A stretch of 64,000 nucleotides of DNA, from NCBI RefSeq assembly GCF_000685215.1, contig NZ_ARYJ01000002.1:186001-250000 (forward strand). The letters run 5' to 3'. The number at the start of each line of letters is the position of its first letter. Position 1 is the stretch's first letter. Of this stretch, positions 42,894 to 52,539 are shown piece by piece. A program made the translations under genes and the position numbers. Below the pieces are notes generated by a model. It did no database searches. It saw only the letters and a list, made by a program, of their open reading frames with translations, and had not been told where the DNA came from. The DNA comes from Hyphomonas jannaschiana VP2 (GTDB taxonomy: Bacteria; Pseudomonadota; Alphaproteobacteria; Caulobacterales; Hyphomonadaceae).

Positions 42894-45800
42894 ATGAGCC
42901 ATACACTCGACAGATTGACCTTCTTCCGGCGTCAAACAGAGACTTTCTCCGACAAGCATGGGGTGCTCAATGATGAGGACCGGACCTGGGAGGAGGCGTA
43001 CAGGAACCGGTGGCGGCATGACAAGATCGTGCGCTCGACCCATGGTGTGAACTGCACGGGTTCGTGTTCATGGAAAATCTACGTCAAAGGCGGGATCGTT
43101 ACCTGGGAAACGCAGCAGACAGACTATCCGAGGACCCGCGACGATCTTCCCAACCACGAACCACGTGGATGCGCGCGCGGAGCGAGCTACAGCTGGTATC
43201 TCTATTCGGCCAATCGTGTGAAATATCCGCTGATCCGGGCGCGCCTGCTCAAGTCATGGCGTAAGGCCCGCAAGACCCTGACGCCCGTCGCCGCGTGGAA
43301 ATCCATTCAGGATGATCCGGCCAAACGGGAAGATTATACTTCCAAACGTGGCATGGGTGGTTTCGTCCGGGCGAAATGGGAGGAAGTTAATGAGATCATT
43401 GCTGCGGCCAACGCCCATACTGTCAAACAGTGGGGACCGGACCGGGTGTTTGGCTTCTCTCCGATCCCGGCCATGTCAATGGTCTCCTACGCAGCGGGTG
43501 CACGGTACCTCCAGCTTATTGGGGGAGTGACGGGATCCTTCTATGACTGGTACTGCGATCTGCCGCCAGCGAGCCCGCAGACATGGGGTGAGCAGACCGA
43601 TGTTGCCGAAAGCGCAGACTGGTACAATTCGAATTTCCTGATTCTATGGGGATCGAACGTGCCCCAGACCCGCACACCTGACGCGCATTTCTATACCGAA
43701 GCGCGCTACAAGGGAGTCAAGTCGGTCGTCATCTGTCCAGACTATTCGGAAGCCTCGAAATTTTCAGACCTCTGGCTGGCCGCCAAACAGGGCACGGATG
43801 CTGCCCTCGGCATGGCCTTCGGTCATGTCATTCTGACCGAGTATCACCGCGACAGGGACGTGCCGTATTTCCGCGACTATGTGCGCCAGTACACAGATCT
43901 TCCGCTGCTGGTCCGTCTCGTACCCCAGGAAGACGGGTTCGTGCCGGAACGCCTGCTGCGAGCCTCCGACTTTGACAGGTCCCTCGGCGAAGATGCCAAT
44001 CCCGATTGGAAGACGGTCGGGATCGACGAGACGACCGGCAAGGTCGTGGTGCCGAATGGCTCCATTGGCTTCCGGTGGGGCGACAAGGGAAAGTGGAACC
44101 TGGAGGAGAAAGAGAGCGGCGGCGCCGAGACGAAACTCCGGCTGGGCCTGAAAGGCGCCGAAGACGAGGTGGCAAGGGTCCGCTTCCCTTATTTTGCCAA
44201 TACGGCCTCCAATGGTTTTGCCACCACCGACCATCCGGATGTGCTGATCCGGAATGTACCGGTCAGGAAAATGAAACTGGCGGACGGCACCGAAACGCTG
44301 GTTGCCTGTGTCTATGACCTGCTCATGGCCAATTATGGCGTGGATCAGGGGTATGGCGGCGAACATCTTGCCAGTTCCTATGATGACATGACGCCCTACA
44401 CGCCGGCCTGGGCAGAAGCCATCACCTCGGTCCCGCGTGACAATATCATCGCAACGGCGCGGGGATTTGCCACCAATGCCGAGAAAACGAATGGCAAGTC
44501 CATGGTAATTATCGGTGCCGGCATGAACCACTGGTACCATATGGACATGAACTACCGCGCCGTGATGAACATGCTCATCCTTTGCGGCTGCATTGGACAA
44601 TCCGGCGGCGGCTGGTCCCATTATGTCGGACAGGAAAAGCTTCGTCCGCAGACCGGATGGGCGCCTCTGGCCTTTGCAACAGACTGGGTCCGGCCACCGA
44701 GACAGCAAAACTCCACGTCTTTCTTCTATGCGCACACAGACCAATGGCGTTACGAGACTGTCCCGGTCGGCGAGATCCTGTCACCGACCGCCGAAGCAGG
44801 CGACTGGGCCGGCAGCTTCATCGACTACAACGCTAAGGCTGAGCGCATGGGTTGGCTGCCATCGGCTCCGGCACTGAAGACCAACCCGCTTGAAGTGGCT
44901 GCGCGCGCCAAAGCTGCAGGACAGGAGCCGAAAGACTATGTCGCAACGGCGCTGAAATCCGGCGAGCTGGAAATGTCCTGCATGGACCCCGACGATCCCC
45001 ATAACTGGCCCCGCAACATGTTTGTCTGGCGCTCCAACCTGCTCGGGTCTTCCGGCAAGGGGCACGAATACTTCCTGAAGCACCTGCTGGGAACCGATCA
45101 TGGCGTTCAAGGCAAGGACCTTGGAGAAATGGGCCAGGACAAGCCGCGGGATGTGACATGGCGTAACGAAGCTCCCCAGGGAAAGCTTGACCTGCTCGTC
45201 TGCATCGATTTCCGCATGTCCACGACGGCGGTTTACTCCGATATCGTGTTGCCGACCGCTACCTGGTACGAAAAGAATGATCTTAACACGTCCGATATGC
45301 ACCCATTTATTCATCCTCTGGGAGCTGCGGTGGATCCGGCTTGGGAGAGCCGCACGGATTGGGACATTTTCAAGGGTATTGCGAAAACATTCTCTGAAGT
45401 CGCCCCTGAAGTCCTGGGCGTGGAAACGGATGTCGTTCTCAGCCCCATCCAGCATGACAGCGCTGGCGAGATGGCGCAAACGCATGGCGTGAAGGACTGG
45501 TACAAGGGCGAGTGTGATCCGGTGCCGGGCAAGACCATGCCGTCCGTTGTGCCGGTCACGCGTGATTATTCCCAGATTTATGCGAAGTTCACCTCGCTTG
45601 GTCCGCTCATGGACACGCTCGGCAATGGCGGCAAAGGGCTGGGGTGGAATACCGAGGATGAGGTTGAGAAGCTCTCTTCGCTCAATGGAAAAGTGCTCGA
45701 TGAGACAGCGGCGAAAGGCCGCCCAAAAATTGAAACTGATATTGATGCGTGTGAAACGATCCTGATGCTGGCGCCAGAGACCAATGGTGAAGTTGCCGTC

Positions 45801-46628
45801 AAGGCCTGGGAGGCGCTGGAACACCAAACCGGGCGTGAACACACCCATCTTGCCCGTCCTAAGGAAGACGAAAAAATCCGTTTTCGTGATATTGTCGCGC
45901 AGCCGCGCAAGATCATCACTTCGCCGATCTGGTCCGGCATCGAGAGTGAGCATGTCAGCTACAATGCGGGATACACCAACGTCCACGAACTGATTCCGTG
46001 GCGTACGCTAACTGGCCGCCAGCAGCTATATCAGGATCACGACTGGATGCGGGCGTTCGGCGAGTCATTGGTCGTCTACAAACCGCCGGTTGACCTGAAG
46101 ACACTGCATGTCAAGGGAGCCAAACCAAATGGCAACCCCGAAATCACGCTCAATTTCATAACGCCGCACCAGAAGTGGGGCATCCACTCGACCTATACCG
46201 ACAACCTCCTGATGCTGACGCTCAATCGCGGCGGACCGGTCGTATGGGTGTCAGAGGTTGATGCCAAGCGCGCTGGGATTGTCGACAATGACTGGGTCGA
46301 GGTCTTCAACGTGAACGGGGCGTTGACTGCTCGGGCGGTCGTCTCCCAACGGATCCGTGAAGGGACCATGTTCATGTATCACGCACAGGAGAAGATCGTG
46401 AACACACCAGGATCCGAGATCACCGGCAAGCGGGGCGGTATCCACAATTCTGTCACCCGAGCGATCCTCAAGCCCACCCATATGATCGGCGGCTATGCCC
46501 AGCTTTCGTATGGCTTCAATTATTACGGCACCGTCGGGTCTAACCGAGACGAATTCATCATCCTCCGGAAGATGAACAATGTCGACTGGCTGGATGCGCC
46601 TGCTGCTCAACTGGAGGGTTCAAAATGA
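42894..46628 (+). CDS. narG: Respiratory nitrate reductase alpha subunit
   Basis: A 1244-residue catalytic subunit, membrane-bound, facing the cytoplasm. The FS0 cluster ligands are H50, C54, C58 (HGVNCTGSCSW) and C93 (RGCARGAS). The molybdenum ligand Asp is in GSFYDWYCDLPPASPQ. Further landmarks are NWNTEDEVE-like GWNTEDEVEKLSSLNG and PVVWVSEVDAKRAG. It reduces nitrate to nitrite with bis-MGD. It is not a TAT substrate type, in line with NarG. The stop overlaps narH by four bases. Confidence 0.97.
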   Translation: MSHTLDRLTFFRRQTETFSDKHGVLNDEDRTWEEAYRNRWRHDKIVRSTHGVNCTGSCSWKIYVKGGIVTWETQQTDYPRTRDDLPNHEPRGCARGASYSWYLYSANRVKYPLIRARLLKSWRKARKTLTPVAAWKSIQDDPAKREDYTSKRGMGGFVRAKWEEVNEIIAAANAHTVKQWGPDRVFGFSPIPAMSMVSYAAGARYLQLIGGVTGSFYDWYCDLPPASPQTWGEQTDVAESADWYNSNFLILWGSNVPQTRTPDAHFYTEARYKGVKSVVICPDYSEASKFSDLWLAAKQGTDAALGMAFGHVILTEYHRDRDVPYFRDYVRQYTDLPLLVRLVPQEDGFVPERLLRASDFDRSLGEDANPDWKTVGIDETTGKVVVPNGSIGFRWGDKGKWNLEEKESGGAETKLRLGLKGAEDEVARVRFPYFANTASNGFATTDHPDVLIRNVPVRKMKLADGTETLVACVYDLLMANYGVDQGYGGEHLASSYDDMTPYTPAWAEAITSVPRDNIIATARGFATNAEKTNGKSMVIIGAGMNHWYHMDMNYRAVMNMLILCGCIGQSGGGWSHYVGQEKLRPQTGWAPLAFATDWVRPPRQQNSTSFFYAHTDQWRYETVPVGEILSPTAEAGDWAGSFIDYNAKAERMGWLPSAPALKTNPLEVAARAKAAGQEPKDYVATALKSGELEMSCMDPDDPHNWPRNMFVWRSNLLGSSGKGHEYFLKHLLGTDHGVQGKDLGEMGQDKPRDVTWRNEAPQGKLDLLVCIDFRMSTTAVYSDIVLPTATWYEKNDLNTSDMHPFIHPLGAAVDPAWESRTDWDIFKGIAKTFSEVAPEVLGVETDVVLSPIQHDSAGEMAQTHGVKDWYKGECDPVPGKTMPSVVPVTRDYSQIYAKFTSLGPLMDTLGNGGKGLGWNTEDEVEKLSSLNGKVLDETAAKGRPKIETDIDACETILMLAPETNGEVAVKAWEALEHQTGREHTHLARPKEDEKIRFRDIVAQPRKIITSPIWSGIESEHVSYNAGYTNVHELIPWRTLTGRQQLYQDHDWMRAFGESLVVYKPPVDLKTLHVKGAKPNGNPEITLNFITPHQKWGIHSTYTDNLLMLTLNRGGPVVWVSEVDAKRAGIVDNDWVEVFNVNGALTARAVVSQRIREGTMFMYHAQEKIVNTPGSEITGKRGGIHNSVTRAILKPTHMIGGYAQLSYGFNYYGTVGSNRDEFIILRKMNNVDWLDAPAAQLEGSK

Positions 46629-48154
46629 AAATTCGTGCACAGATAGGGATGGTCCTAAATCTGGACAAATGCATCGGGTGCCACACCTGCTCGGTGACCT
46701 GCAAGAATGTCTGGACCAGCCGGGAAGGTGTTGAATACGCCTGGTTCAATAATGTCGAGACCAAGCCTGGCATCGGCTTCCCCAAAGACTGGGAGAACCA
46801 GAAGCGATGGAACGGGGGGTGGCGGCGCAAGAAGAATGGCCGGATCGAGCCCAGAATGGGAGCGAAGTGGCGGATCCTTGCCAAGATCTTCGCCAACCCG
46901 GACTTGCCGGAGATTGACGATTATTATGAACCGTTCGACTTCGATTATGCTCATCTCCAGACCGCACCGGAAATGAAGGCGTTTCCAACAGCGCGGCCGC
47001 GTTCGAAGATCTCCGGCGAGCGCATGGAGAAGATCAAGTGGGGGCCGAACTGGGAGGAAATTCTTGGTGGCGAGTTCGAAAAACGAAGCCAGGATTACAA
47101 TTTCGAAGGTGTAGAAAAGGCGATTTACGGCGCCTTTGAAGAAACCTTCATGATGTACCTGCCGCGTCTGTGCGAGCACTGCCTCAATCCGACCTGTGTT
47201 GCGGCTTGCCCCTCGGGGGCAATCTACAAGCGCGAGGAAGACGGCATTGTCCTGATCGACCAGGACAAGTGCCGCGGCTGGCGGATGTGTGTTTCAGCGT
47301 GTCCCTACAAGAAGGTCTATTACAATTGGGAGAGCGGCAAATCGGAGAAGTGCACCTTCTGCTATCCGCGTATGGAAGTCGGCCAGCCAACCGTGTGTTC
47401 GGAAACATGTGTCGGGCGAATCCGTTATCTGGGTGTGCTGCTCTATGATGCAGACAGGATCGAGGCCGCTGCCAGTACGCCGGATGAGCAGGACCTGTAC
47501 CAGGCTCAACTTGACGTCTTCCTGGATCCCAACGACCCCAAAGTCATCGAACAGGCCCGCGCTGATGGTGTTCCGGAGGCCTGGCTCAGAGCCGCGCAGC
47601 AAAGTCCGGTCTACAAGATGGCGATGGAGTGGAAGGTCGCCTTTCCGCTCCATCCTGAATATCGCACATTGCCGATGGTCTGGTATGTCCCGCCGCTGTC
47701 GCCGATCCAGTCGGCGCTTGCCGCCGGGGCACTGGAAAGCGACGCAGACATGCCGGAGGTCGCATCAATGCGCATCCCGGTGCGTTACCTCGCGAACCTT
47801 CTGACGGCAGGCAAGGAAGAACCCATCGTCGCTGCGCTCGAACGCATGATGGCGATGCGTAAATACATGCGCGCCAAGTCGGTTGAGGGTGTCGTCGACC
47901 ATCCGACGGCAGAACGCGTTGGGTTAAGCGCGGCTCAGGTCGACGAGATGTACCGCTATATGGCAATCGCCAACTATGAGGATCGGTTCGTAATCCCGAC
48001 GACTCACCGCGAAACCAGTGAGGACGCCTACGGTCTTCGGGGGGGATGCGGTTTCACATTCGGGAACGATTGTTCAGGCGGGCGGACAGAACTGGGCTTG
48101 TTCGGCAAGGACAAGCGCCCGCGGGCAAAAACCAAGACACCCATGGAGATCTGA
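46625..48154 (+). CDS. narH: Respiratory nitrate reductase beta subunit
   Basis: A 509-residue iron-sulfur subunit with four cluster motifs: CIGCHTCSVTCKNVW at the N-terminus, CEHCLNPTCVAACPSG, CRGWRMCVSACPYKK, and CTFCYPRMEVGQPTVCSETC. The Trp in CRGW replaces a Cys and gives the [3Fe-4S] cluster typical of NarH. It passes electrons from NarI to NarG. It overlaps narG by four bases and precedes narJ by three. Confidence 0.97.
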   Translation: MKIRAQIGMVLNLDKCIGCHTCSVTCKNVWTSREGVEYAWFNNVETKPGIGFPKDWENQKRWNGGWRRKKNGRIEPRMGAKWRILAKIFANPDLPEIDDYYEPFDFDYAHLQTAPEMKAFPTARPRSKISGERMEKIKWGPNWEEILGGEFEKRSQDYNFEGVEKAIYGAFEETFMMYLPRLCEHCLNPTCVAACPSGAIYKREEDGIVLIDQDKCRGWRMCVSACPYKKVYYNWESGKSEKCTFCYPRMEVGQPTVCSETCVGRIRYLGVLLYDADRIEAAASTPDEQDLYQAQLDVFLDPNDPKVIEQARADGVPEAWLRAAQQSPVYKMAMEWKVAFPLHPEYRTLPMVWYVPPLSPIQSALAAGALESDADMPEVASMRIPVRYLANLLTAGKEEPIVAALERMMAMRKYMRAKSVEGVVDHPTAERVGLSAAQVDEMYRYMAIANYEDRFVIPTTHRETSEDAYGLRGGCGFTFGNDCSGGRTELGLFGKDKRPRAKTKTPMEI

Positions 48155-48157
48155 CCA

Positions 48158-48841
48158 ATGGCAAAGACTTACCGAGCACTCTCTCGTCTCCTGTCTTATC
48201 CGGAGGAACAGCTCCAGGCTGAGGCAAGACTGTGCGTAGATGTGGTGCGGCAGGAAGGCCTCGTGCCGGAACGTATCGTAAATTCACTCGGAAAGCTGGC
48301 TGAACATATAACCAGCCATGATCTGTACACCGTCCAGGCGGCCTATGTGGACTTGTTCGACAGAACACGGAGCGTATCATTGCATCTGTATGAGCACGTC
48401 CATGGCGAAAGCCGTGAACGCGGGCCGGCCATGGTCGGACTGGTTGAGCTGTACCGGACGCATGGCCTGGAAATGGAGGTCAGCGACCTGCCGGACTATC
48501 TTCCGGTGTTCCTCGAGTTTCTCTCGATACTGCCCGAACCAGATGCTGCCTCGCTTATTGGTGAAGCCGCGCATGTTCTCGAGGCGATCGCCGAACGTCT
48601 CAAGACGCGGCGCAGTCCCTACCGGGCCGTTTTCGGGGCCTTGCTGGCGATATCAGACCGCCCGGCGGATCAGGCTGCTGTGGAGAGTCTGCTTGCGATC
48701 AAGGACGATGACCCCAGCGATTTGGAAGCATTGGACAAGGCCTGGGAGGAAGAAGCTGTAACCTTTGGTCCTGGGCCGGAAAAGGATGGCTGCCCAAAGG
48801 CGCAGGCCATGCTCAACACAATGCAGGGAACCAGGCAATGA
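48158..48841 (+). CDS. narJ: Nitrate reductase assembly chaperone NarJ
   Basis: A 227-residue TorD/NarJ-family chaperone. Landmarks: RALSRLLSYPEEQL, VDLFDRTRSVSLHLYEHVHG and YLPVFLEFLSILPEPDA. It binds NarG during cofactor insertion and is not part of the final enzyme. Its stop overlaps the start of the porin gene (ATGA), an unusual neighbour. Confidence 0.94.
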   Translation: MAKTYRALSRLLSYPEEQLQAEARLCVDVVRQEGLVPERIVNSLGKLAEHITSHDLYTVQAAYVDLFDRTRSVSLHLYEHVHGESRERGPAMVGLVELYRTHGLEMEVSDLPDYLPVFLEFLSILPEPDAASLIGEAAHVLEAIAERLKTRRSPYRAVFGALLAISDRPADQAAVESLLAIKDDDPSDLEALDKAWEEEAVTFGPGPEKDGCPKAQAMLNTMQGTRQ

Positions 48842-50037
48842 CACGCGTTCTCTCAGCCGGACTTCCCGCGCTGGCTATGCTTATGCTGGTTGATCCAGCG
48901 CAGGCGCAGGAGACCGGGCACAACGTCAAACCGATTCTGGATCTCCGGCTTCGTGCTGAAGAGGTCGACCAGGATGGTCTCGACAGCACGCTGGCGCTGA
49001 CCCTTGCAGGTCGGTTCGGGCTTGACGCGAAGTTCACCAATGGCTGGGGTGCGCTCATCGAAGGCGAAGCCGTTGGGCATTTAACCAGTGATTTTTCCGA
49101 TACGGTGGACACGGTACCTGGAAAGGCGGTGATCGCAGATCCTGAAGCATTCGAACTGAACCGTTTGCAGATCAGCTGGAAAGGCGAGGAAGCGAATGCC
49201 ACGCTTGGCCGCCAAAGGATCATTTTCGATGATGCCCGTTTTGTCGGCAATGTCGGCTTCCGCCAGAATGAGCAGACCTTCGATGCTGTCCGGTTTGGTT
49301 TTTCCGGCTTCCGGAATGTCAGTCTGGACTATGTATATATCGACAAGGTGCAGCGCATTTTTGGCGACGAGAGCCCTGCGGGGGAGTTCGAAAGCGATTC
49401 CCATATTGTGCATGCCAGCGGTGCGACCGCAATCGGTGACTTTGTGCTGACCGGGTTGTTTCTCGATTTCGATGAATCGGCCGCTGCCTCCGGACAGACG
49501 CTGGCACTTGGCTGGTCCGACTCCTGGAAACTGGAGGTGGGCAGGTTCGGTCTGAATGCCAGGTTTGCGCAGCAGAGCGAATATAATGGAAGAGGCCCTG
49601 GGCAGGAACTTGGTTATCAAGCCTATGGTGCGAGTTTCGCAAGAGGCGACCTCACGCTCGTTGGCGGCGTCGAAATCCTTGAAGGCGCCGGCGGACGCGG
49701 GTTCGCAACCCCGCTGGCCACCTTGCATGCCTTTCAAGGGTGGGCGGATGTATTCCTCAATACGCCTGCCGCAGGCGTTCGCGATTCGAGCCTGGGGCTG
49801 AAAGGCGGCGGGCTCGATCTGGTCGATGGGGCCAAGCCAGCCAGCTGGGCAGTCTTTTACCATGATTTCGACAGCGACAATGGCGACCTGTCCTATGGAT
49901 CGGAGTTCGATGCGGTCTTCCGTATGCCGGTCAAAGACTGGCTCACTTTTGAAGCCAAAGGAGCTGTTTTCAGTGGCTCAGACAATGGCCCTGCGAACAG
50001 GACAAAATTCTGGGTGGCGCTGGAAACGCGCTTCTAG
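48838..50037 (+). CDS. Outer-membrane beta-barrel (porin-like, alginate-export-like) encoded between narJ and narI
   Basis: A 399-residue protein with a signal peptide (cut after AQA, about residue 23). Its body has alternating beta strands ending in a C-terminal aromatic residue (FWVALETRF), as in outer-membrane barrels. Segments such as LQISWKGEEANATLGRQRI and ASWAVFYHDFDSDNGDLSYG resemble the alginate_exp/porin group. ATGA overlap with narJ and 25 bases to narI show that it belongs to the nar operon. It may admit nitrate or release nitrite across the outer membrane; this is inference. Confidence 0.8.
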   Translation: MTRVLSAGLPALAMLMLVDPAQAQETGHNVKPILDLRLRAEEVDQDGLDSTLALTLAGRFGLDAKFTNGWGALIEGEAVGHLTSDFSDTVDTVPGKAVIADPEAFELNRLQISWKGEEANATLGRQRIIFDDARFVGNVGFRQNEQTFDAVRFGFSGFRNVSLDYVYIDKVQRIFGDESPAGEFESDSHIVHASGATAIGDFVLTGLFLDFDESAAASGQTLALGWSDSWKLEVGRFGLNARFAQQSEYNGRGPGQELGYQAYGASFARGDLTLVGGVEILEGAGGRGFATPLATLHAFQGWADVFLNTPAAGVRDSSLGLKGGGLDLVDGAKPASWAVFYHDFDSDNGDLSYGSEFDAVFRMPVKDWLTFEAKGAVFSGSDNGPANRTKFWVALETRF

Positions 50038-50062
50038 CCACCCAAAGTAAAGGAGGCCAGTC

Positions 50063-50833
50063 ATGGCTCAGGAACATGTGAGTACAATTGCCAGCGCCGG
50101 CTGGTTCGACCAGGCCATGTTTGGCTATTACCCCTATATCGCGCTTGCTGTGCTGGCTATCGGGTCAGTACTCCGTTTCGACCGTGAACCTTACACCTGG
50201 CGTTCGGGATCGTCGCAGCTTCTGCGCCGCAAGCAGCTGGTGACGGGTTCTGTGCTTTTCCATGTTGGTGTGCTGGTTATATTCGGGGGACACTTAGTCG
50301 GCCTCCTGACGCCGATTGCAGTCTTCGATGCACTCGGTATCAGTCACGGCGCCAAGCAGATTCTTGCAATGGTAGCGGGTGGCGTTGCGGGTGGCTTTGC
50401 CATTATCGGTGCACTGATCCTTCTGCACCGGCGTCTTTTTGACCCTCGGATCCGCGCGACATCCAGTTTTGGCGACACGGCGATCCTGGCCCTCCTGACT
50501 GTGCAACTCACGCTCGGCTTGTCCACGATCCCGCTGTCGGCGCAGCATCTCGATGGCTCGGAGATGGTAAAGTTCATGAGTTGGGCGCAAGGCATATTCA
50601 CTTTCCAGCCGGGTTCAGCGGACTATATTTCGGGTGTGCATTGGGTATTCAAAGCGCATTTGATTGTCGGTCTGACCATCTTTCTGGTGTTCCCGTTCAC
50701 ACGTCTGGTTCACATGCTTTCTGCTCCTGTCTGGTATCTTGGGCGGCGCGGGTGGCAATTGGTTCGCACACGCCGCGATATCAAGGCGGACAAGGCCCGG
50801 GCAGCAGACGTTGCGGCGCGGAGGGTGTCATGA
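50063..50833 (+). CDS. narI: Respiratory nitrate reductase gamma subunit (cytochrome b)
   Basis: A 256-residue subunit with five membrane helices. Landmarks: FGYYPYIALAVLAIGSVLRF, LFHVGVLVIFGGHLVG with His residues for heme, VQLTLGLSTIPLSAQH, WVFKAHLIVGLTIFLVFPFT and RLVHMLSAPVWYL. It oxidises quinol at the periplasmic side and passes electrons to NarH. AAAGGAGG precedes the ATG. The stop overlaps the PpiC gene. Confidence 0.96.
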   Translation: MAQEHVSTIASAGWFDQAMFGYYPYIALAVLAIGSVLRFDREPYTWRSGSSQLLRRKQLVTGSVLFHVGVLVIFGGHLVGLLTPIAVFDALGISHGAKQILAMVAGGVAGGFAIIGALILLHRRLFDPRIRATSSFGDTAILALLTVQLTLGLSTIPLSAQHLDGSEMVKFMSWAQGIFTFQPGSADYISGVHWVFKAHLIVGLTIFLVFPFTRLVHMLSAPVWYLGRRGWQLVRTRRDIKADKARAADVAARRVS

Positions 50834-51963
50834 GTATGGCTGTGGCAGTTTTCCACGGTGTCGAAGTCCCCGAGAGCCTTCTGGCGTCCGAGCTTCAGAA
50901 CCATCAGGCGCCGAGTTTGGCAGAAGCACGCGCTCTGGCGGGGCGGGCACTTGCCGCCAAGGCCGTGCTGCTCGCTCGAGGCCGGGCGCTTGGTCTTGAG
51001 GCTGTGCCGGAAAAAAATTCCGAAGGGCAGGAGGAAACTTGCGATGAAGCATTGATACGGACCGTCCTCAGTGAGGAAGTCGATGCTGAACCACCCACCG
51101 ACGAAGCCGTTCGCGCTGTGTACGAGGAAAATCCCGAGGGGTTTCGTTCACCGCCGCTCCTTGAAGCATCGCATATTCTGATTGCGCCCGCAGAAGCCAG
51201 CCCTGCGGCCGTGCAAATTGCGCAGCAAGAGGCGCGGAAGCTGATTTCAGACCTTGAGGCAGATCCGTCCGGGTTTGCGAGACTGGCAGTGAACAAGTCA
51301 GCATGTCCGTCGGCGGCGGAAGGCGGTAGTCTTGGCCAGCTCCGCCCGGGTGATGTGCTGCCGTCCATCTGGTCCGTGCTCAATGACATGGATACAGGTG
51401 CAATTTGCCCGGAACCTGTGCTCAGCGAACATGGCTGGCATATCTTGCGGCTGGACCATCGGTCTGATGGCGAACGCCTGCCGTTCGACTATGTGCGTCC
51501 GCATATTGCGATGCAGCTGGAAGCGCGGGCCTGGACAAGAGCGGCCGCCGTTTATGTCGATCGCCAGCTCGCTGCCTCTTCTGAACGCCCGGGCCTTTGC
51601 CTGACGGAAACAGGGGGGCTTTCTGATGGAACCGGGAATGTCAAGAAAGCTGACGGACTCCTGGGGCAAGCTCTGAAGGATGTTGAACAAGCATATGAGG
51701 CGCTTGGCGCCGCCGTCCGGGAGCGGCTCGATCTTGCTGCTTCCGGTGATGGGAACAGTGCAACTGCGCTTCTCTCCCGGATGATCCGGACGTTTTTGTC
51801 CAAAGCCGATGATGAAACCTGGACACAGCTGATCTCGCGTTTGCGCGACAGTGATACGCCGCTCCCGGACTGCCTCGAACTGATTGTCATCCACCAGCTT
51901 CCACCGGTGCACAAGACACACACGCTGATCACAACACGACACGGGCCGCGAACGACCCCTTAG
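50830..51963 (+). CDS. PpiC-type peptidyl-prolyl isomerase of the nar operon
   Basis: A 377-residue protein with no signal peptide. The central parvulin domain is at about 115-210 (LLEASHILIAPAEASPAAVQ, SACPSAAEGGSLGQLRPGDV, VLSEHGWHILRLDHR). The N-terminal part (1-110) is helical like NifM/SurA chaperones, and the C-terminal 110 residues are of unknown kind. Parvulins follow nar genes in several denitrifiers and probably help nitrate reductase folding in the cytoplasm. ATGA overlap with narI fixes the start at 50830. Confidence 0.88.
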   Translation: MSMAVAVFHGVEVPESLLASELQNHQAPSLAEARALAGRALAAKAVLLARGRALGLEAVPEKNSEGQEETCDEALIRTVLSEEVDAEPPTDEAVRAVYEENPEGFRSPPLLEASHILIAPAEASPAAVQIAQQEARKLISDLEADPSGFARLAVNKSACPSAAEGGSLGQLRPGDVLPSIWSVLNDMDTGAICPEPVLSEHGWHILRLDHRSDGERLPFDYVRPHIAMQLEARAWTRAAAVYVDRQLAASSERPGLCLTETGGLSDGTGNVKKADGLLGQALKDVEQAYEALGAAVRERLDLAASGDGNSATALLSRMIRTFLSKADDETWTQLISRLRDSDTPLPDCLELIVIHQLPPVHKTHTLITTRHGPRTTP

Positions 51964-51978
51964 GGAAAGGAAGAGGGC

Positions 51979-52539
51979 ATGGACAATGCCGGGGAGTTCA
52001 AACCAATTGAGCCTATCCCGCACGATCTGCTTCGGGAACCTCTGATATGGTTTTTCGCCGAGCATTATCGTCACCGCGACGTTTGTGCGCGCCTCATCGA
52101 TTTGTCGCAATCGATTGTCTTCGATGATGTGGCCCTTCGTGATGTGTATGTTTTCCTCGACCGGGACTTGCCATTGCACGTCATCGACGAAGAAGATGAC
52201 CTCTTTCCATTGCTCCGCCGCCGCTGTGAGCCCGACGACCAGATCGAGAAAGTGCTTGGAATGCTTTCGGCCGAACACGCCAACGACATGATGGATGCTG
52301 CGGCGGTCAGGGCTCTTGTGGCGCGAGCGCTCGCAGAACAGAGCGGGCTCGCGTCCTTTGCCGAGGCCCGTTCAACCATCGAGCCTTTCTGCCAACAGCA
52401 GAAGCGTCATATTGCGATGGAGAACGCGGTGGTCCTGCCCATTGCAAGGCATCGCTTGAATGAAGCCGACCTGATCAGCCTTGGTCAGCGGCTCGCGGCG
52501 CGCCGCGGGCTCGGTGATCCGTTCAAGAGCGTCCCATGA
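51979..52539 (+). CDS. Hemerythrin (HHE) domain protein
   Basis: A 186-residue all-helical protein with diiron-type ligands: FFAEHYRHRDVC, HVIDEEDDLFPLL, LSAEHAND and KRHIAMENAVVLPIARH. HHE proteins bind oxygen or NO at a diiron site; in a nar operon, sensing or buffering of NO or O2 is likely. It overlaps the carbonic anhydrase gene by four bases. Confidence 0.85.
   Translation: MDNAGEFKPIEPIPHDLLREPLIWFFAEHYRHRDVCARLIDLSQSIVFDDVALRDVYVFLDRDLPLHVIDEEDDLFPLLRRRCEPDDQIEKVLGMLSAEHANDMMDAAAVRALVARALAEQSGLASFAEARSTIEPFCQQQKRHIAMENAVVLPIARHRLNEADLISLGQRLAARRGLGDPFKSVP

Noticed and set aside
43764-44744. 326-codon minus-strand frame inside narG
   Set aside because: NarG is unmistakable on the plus strand; this is its mirror frame.
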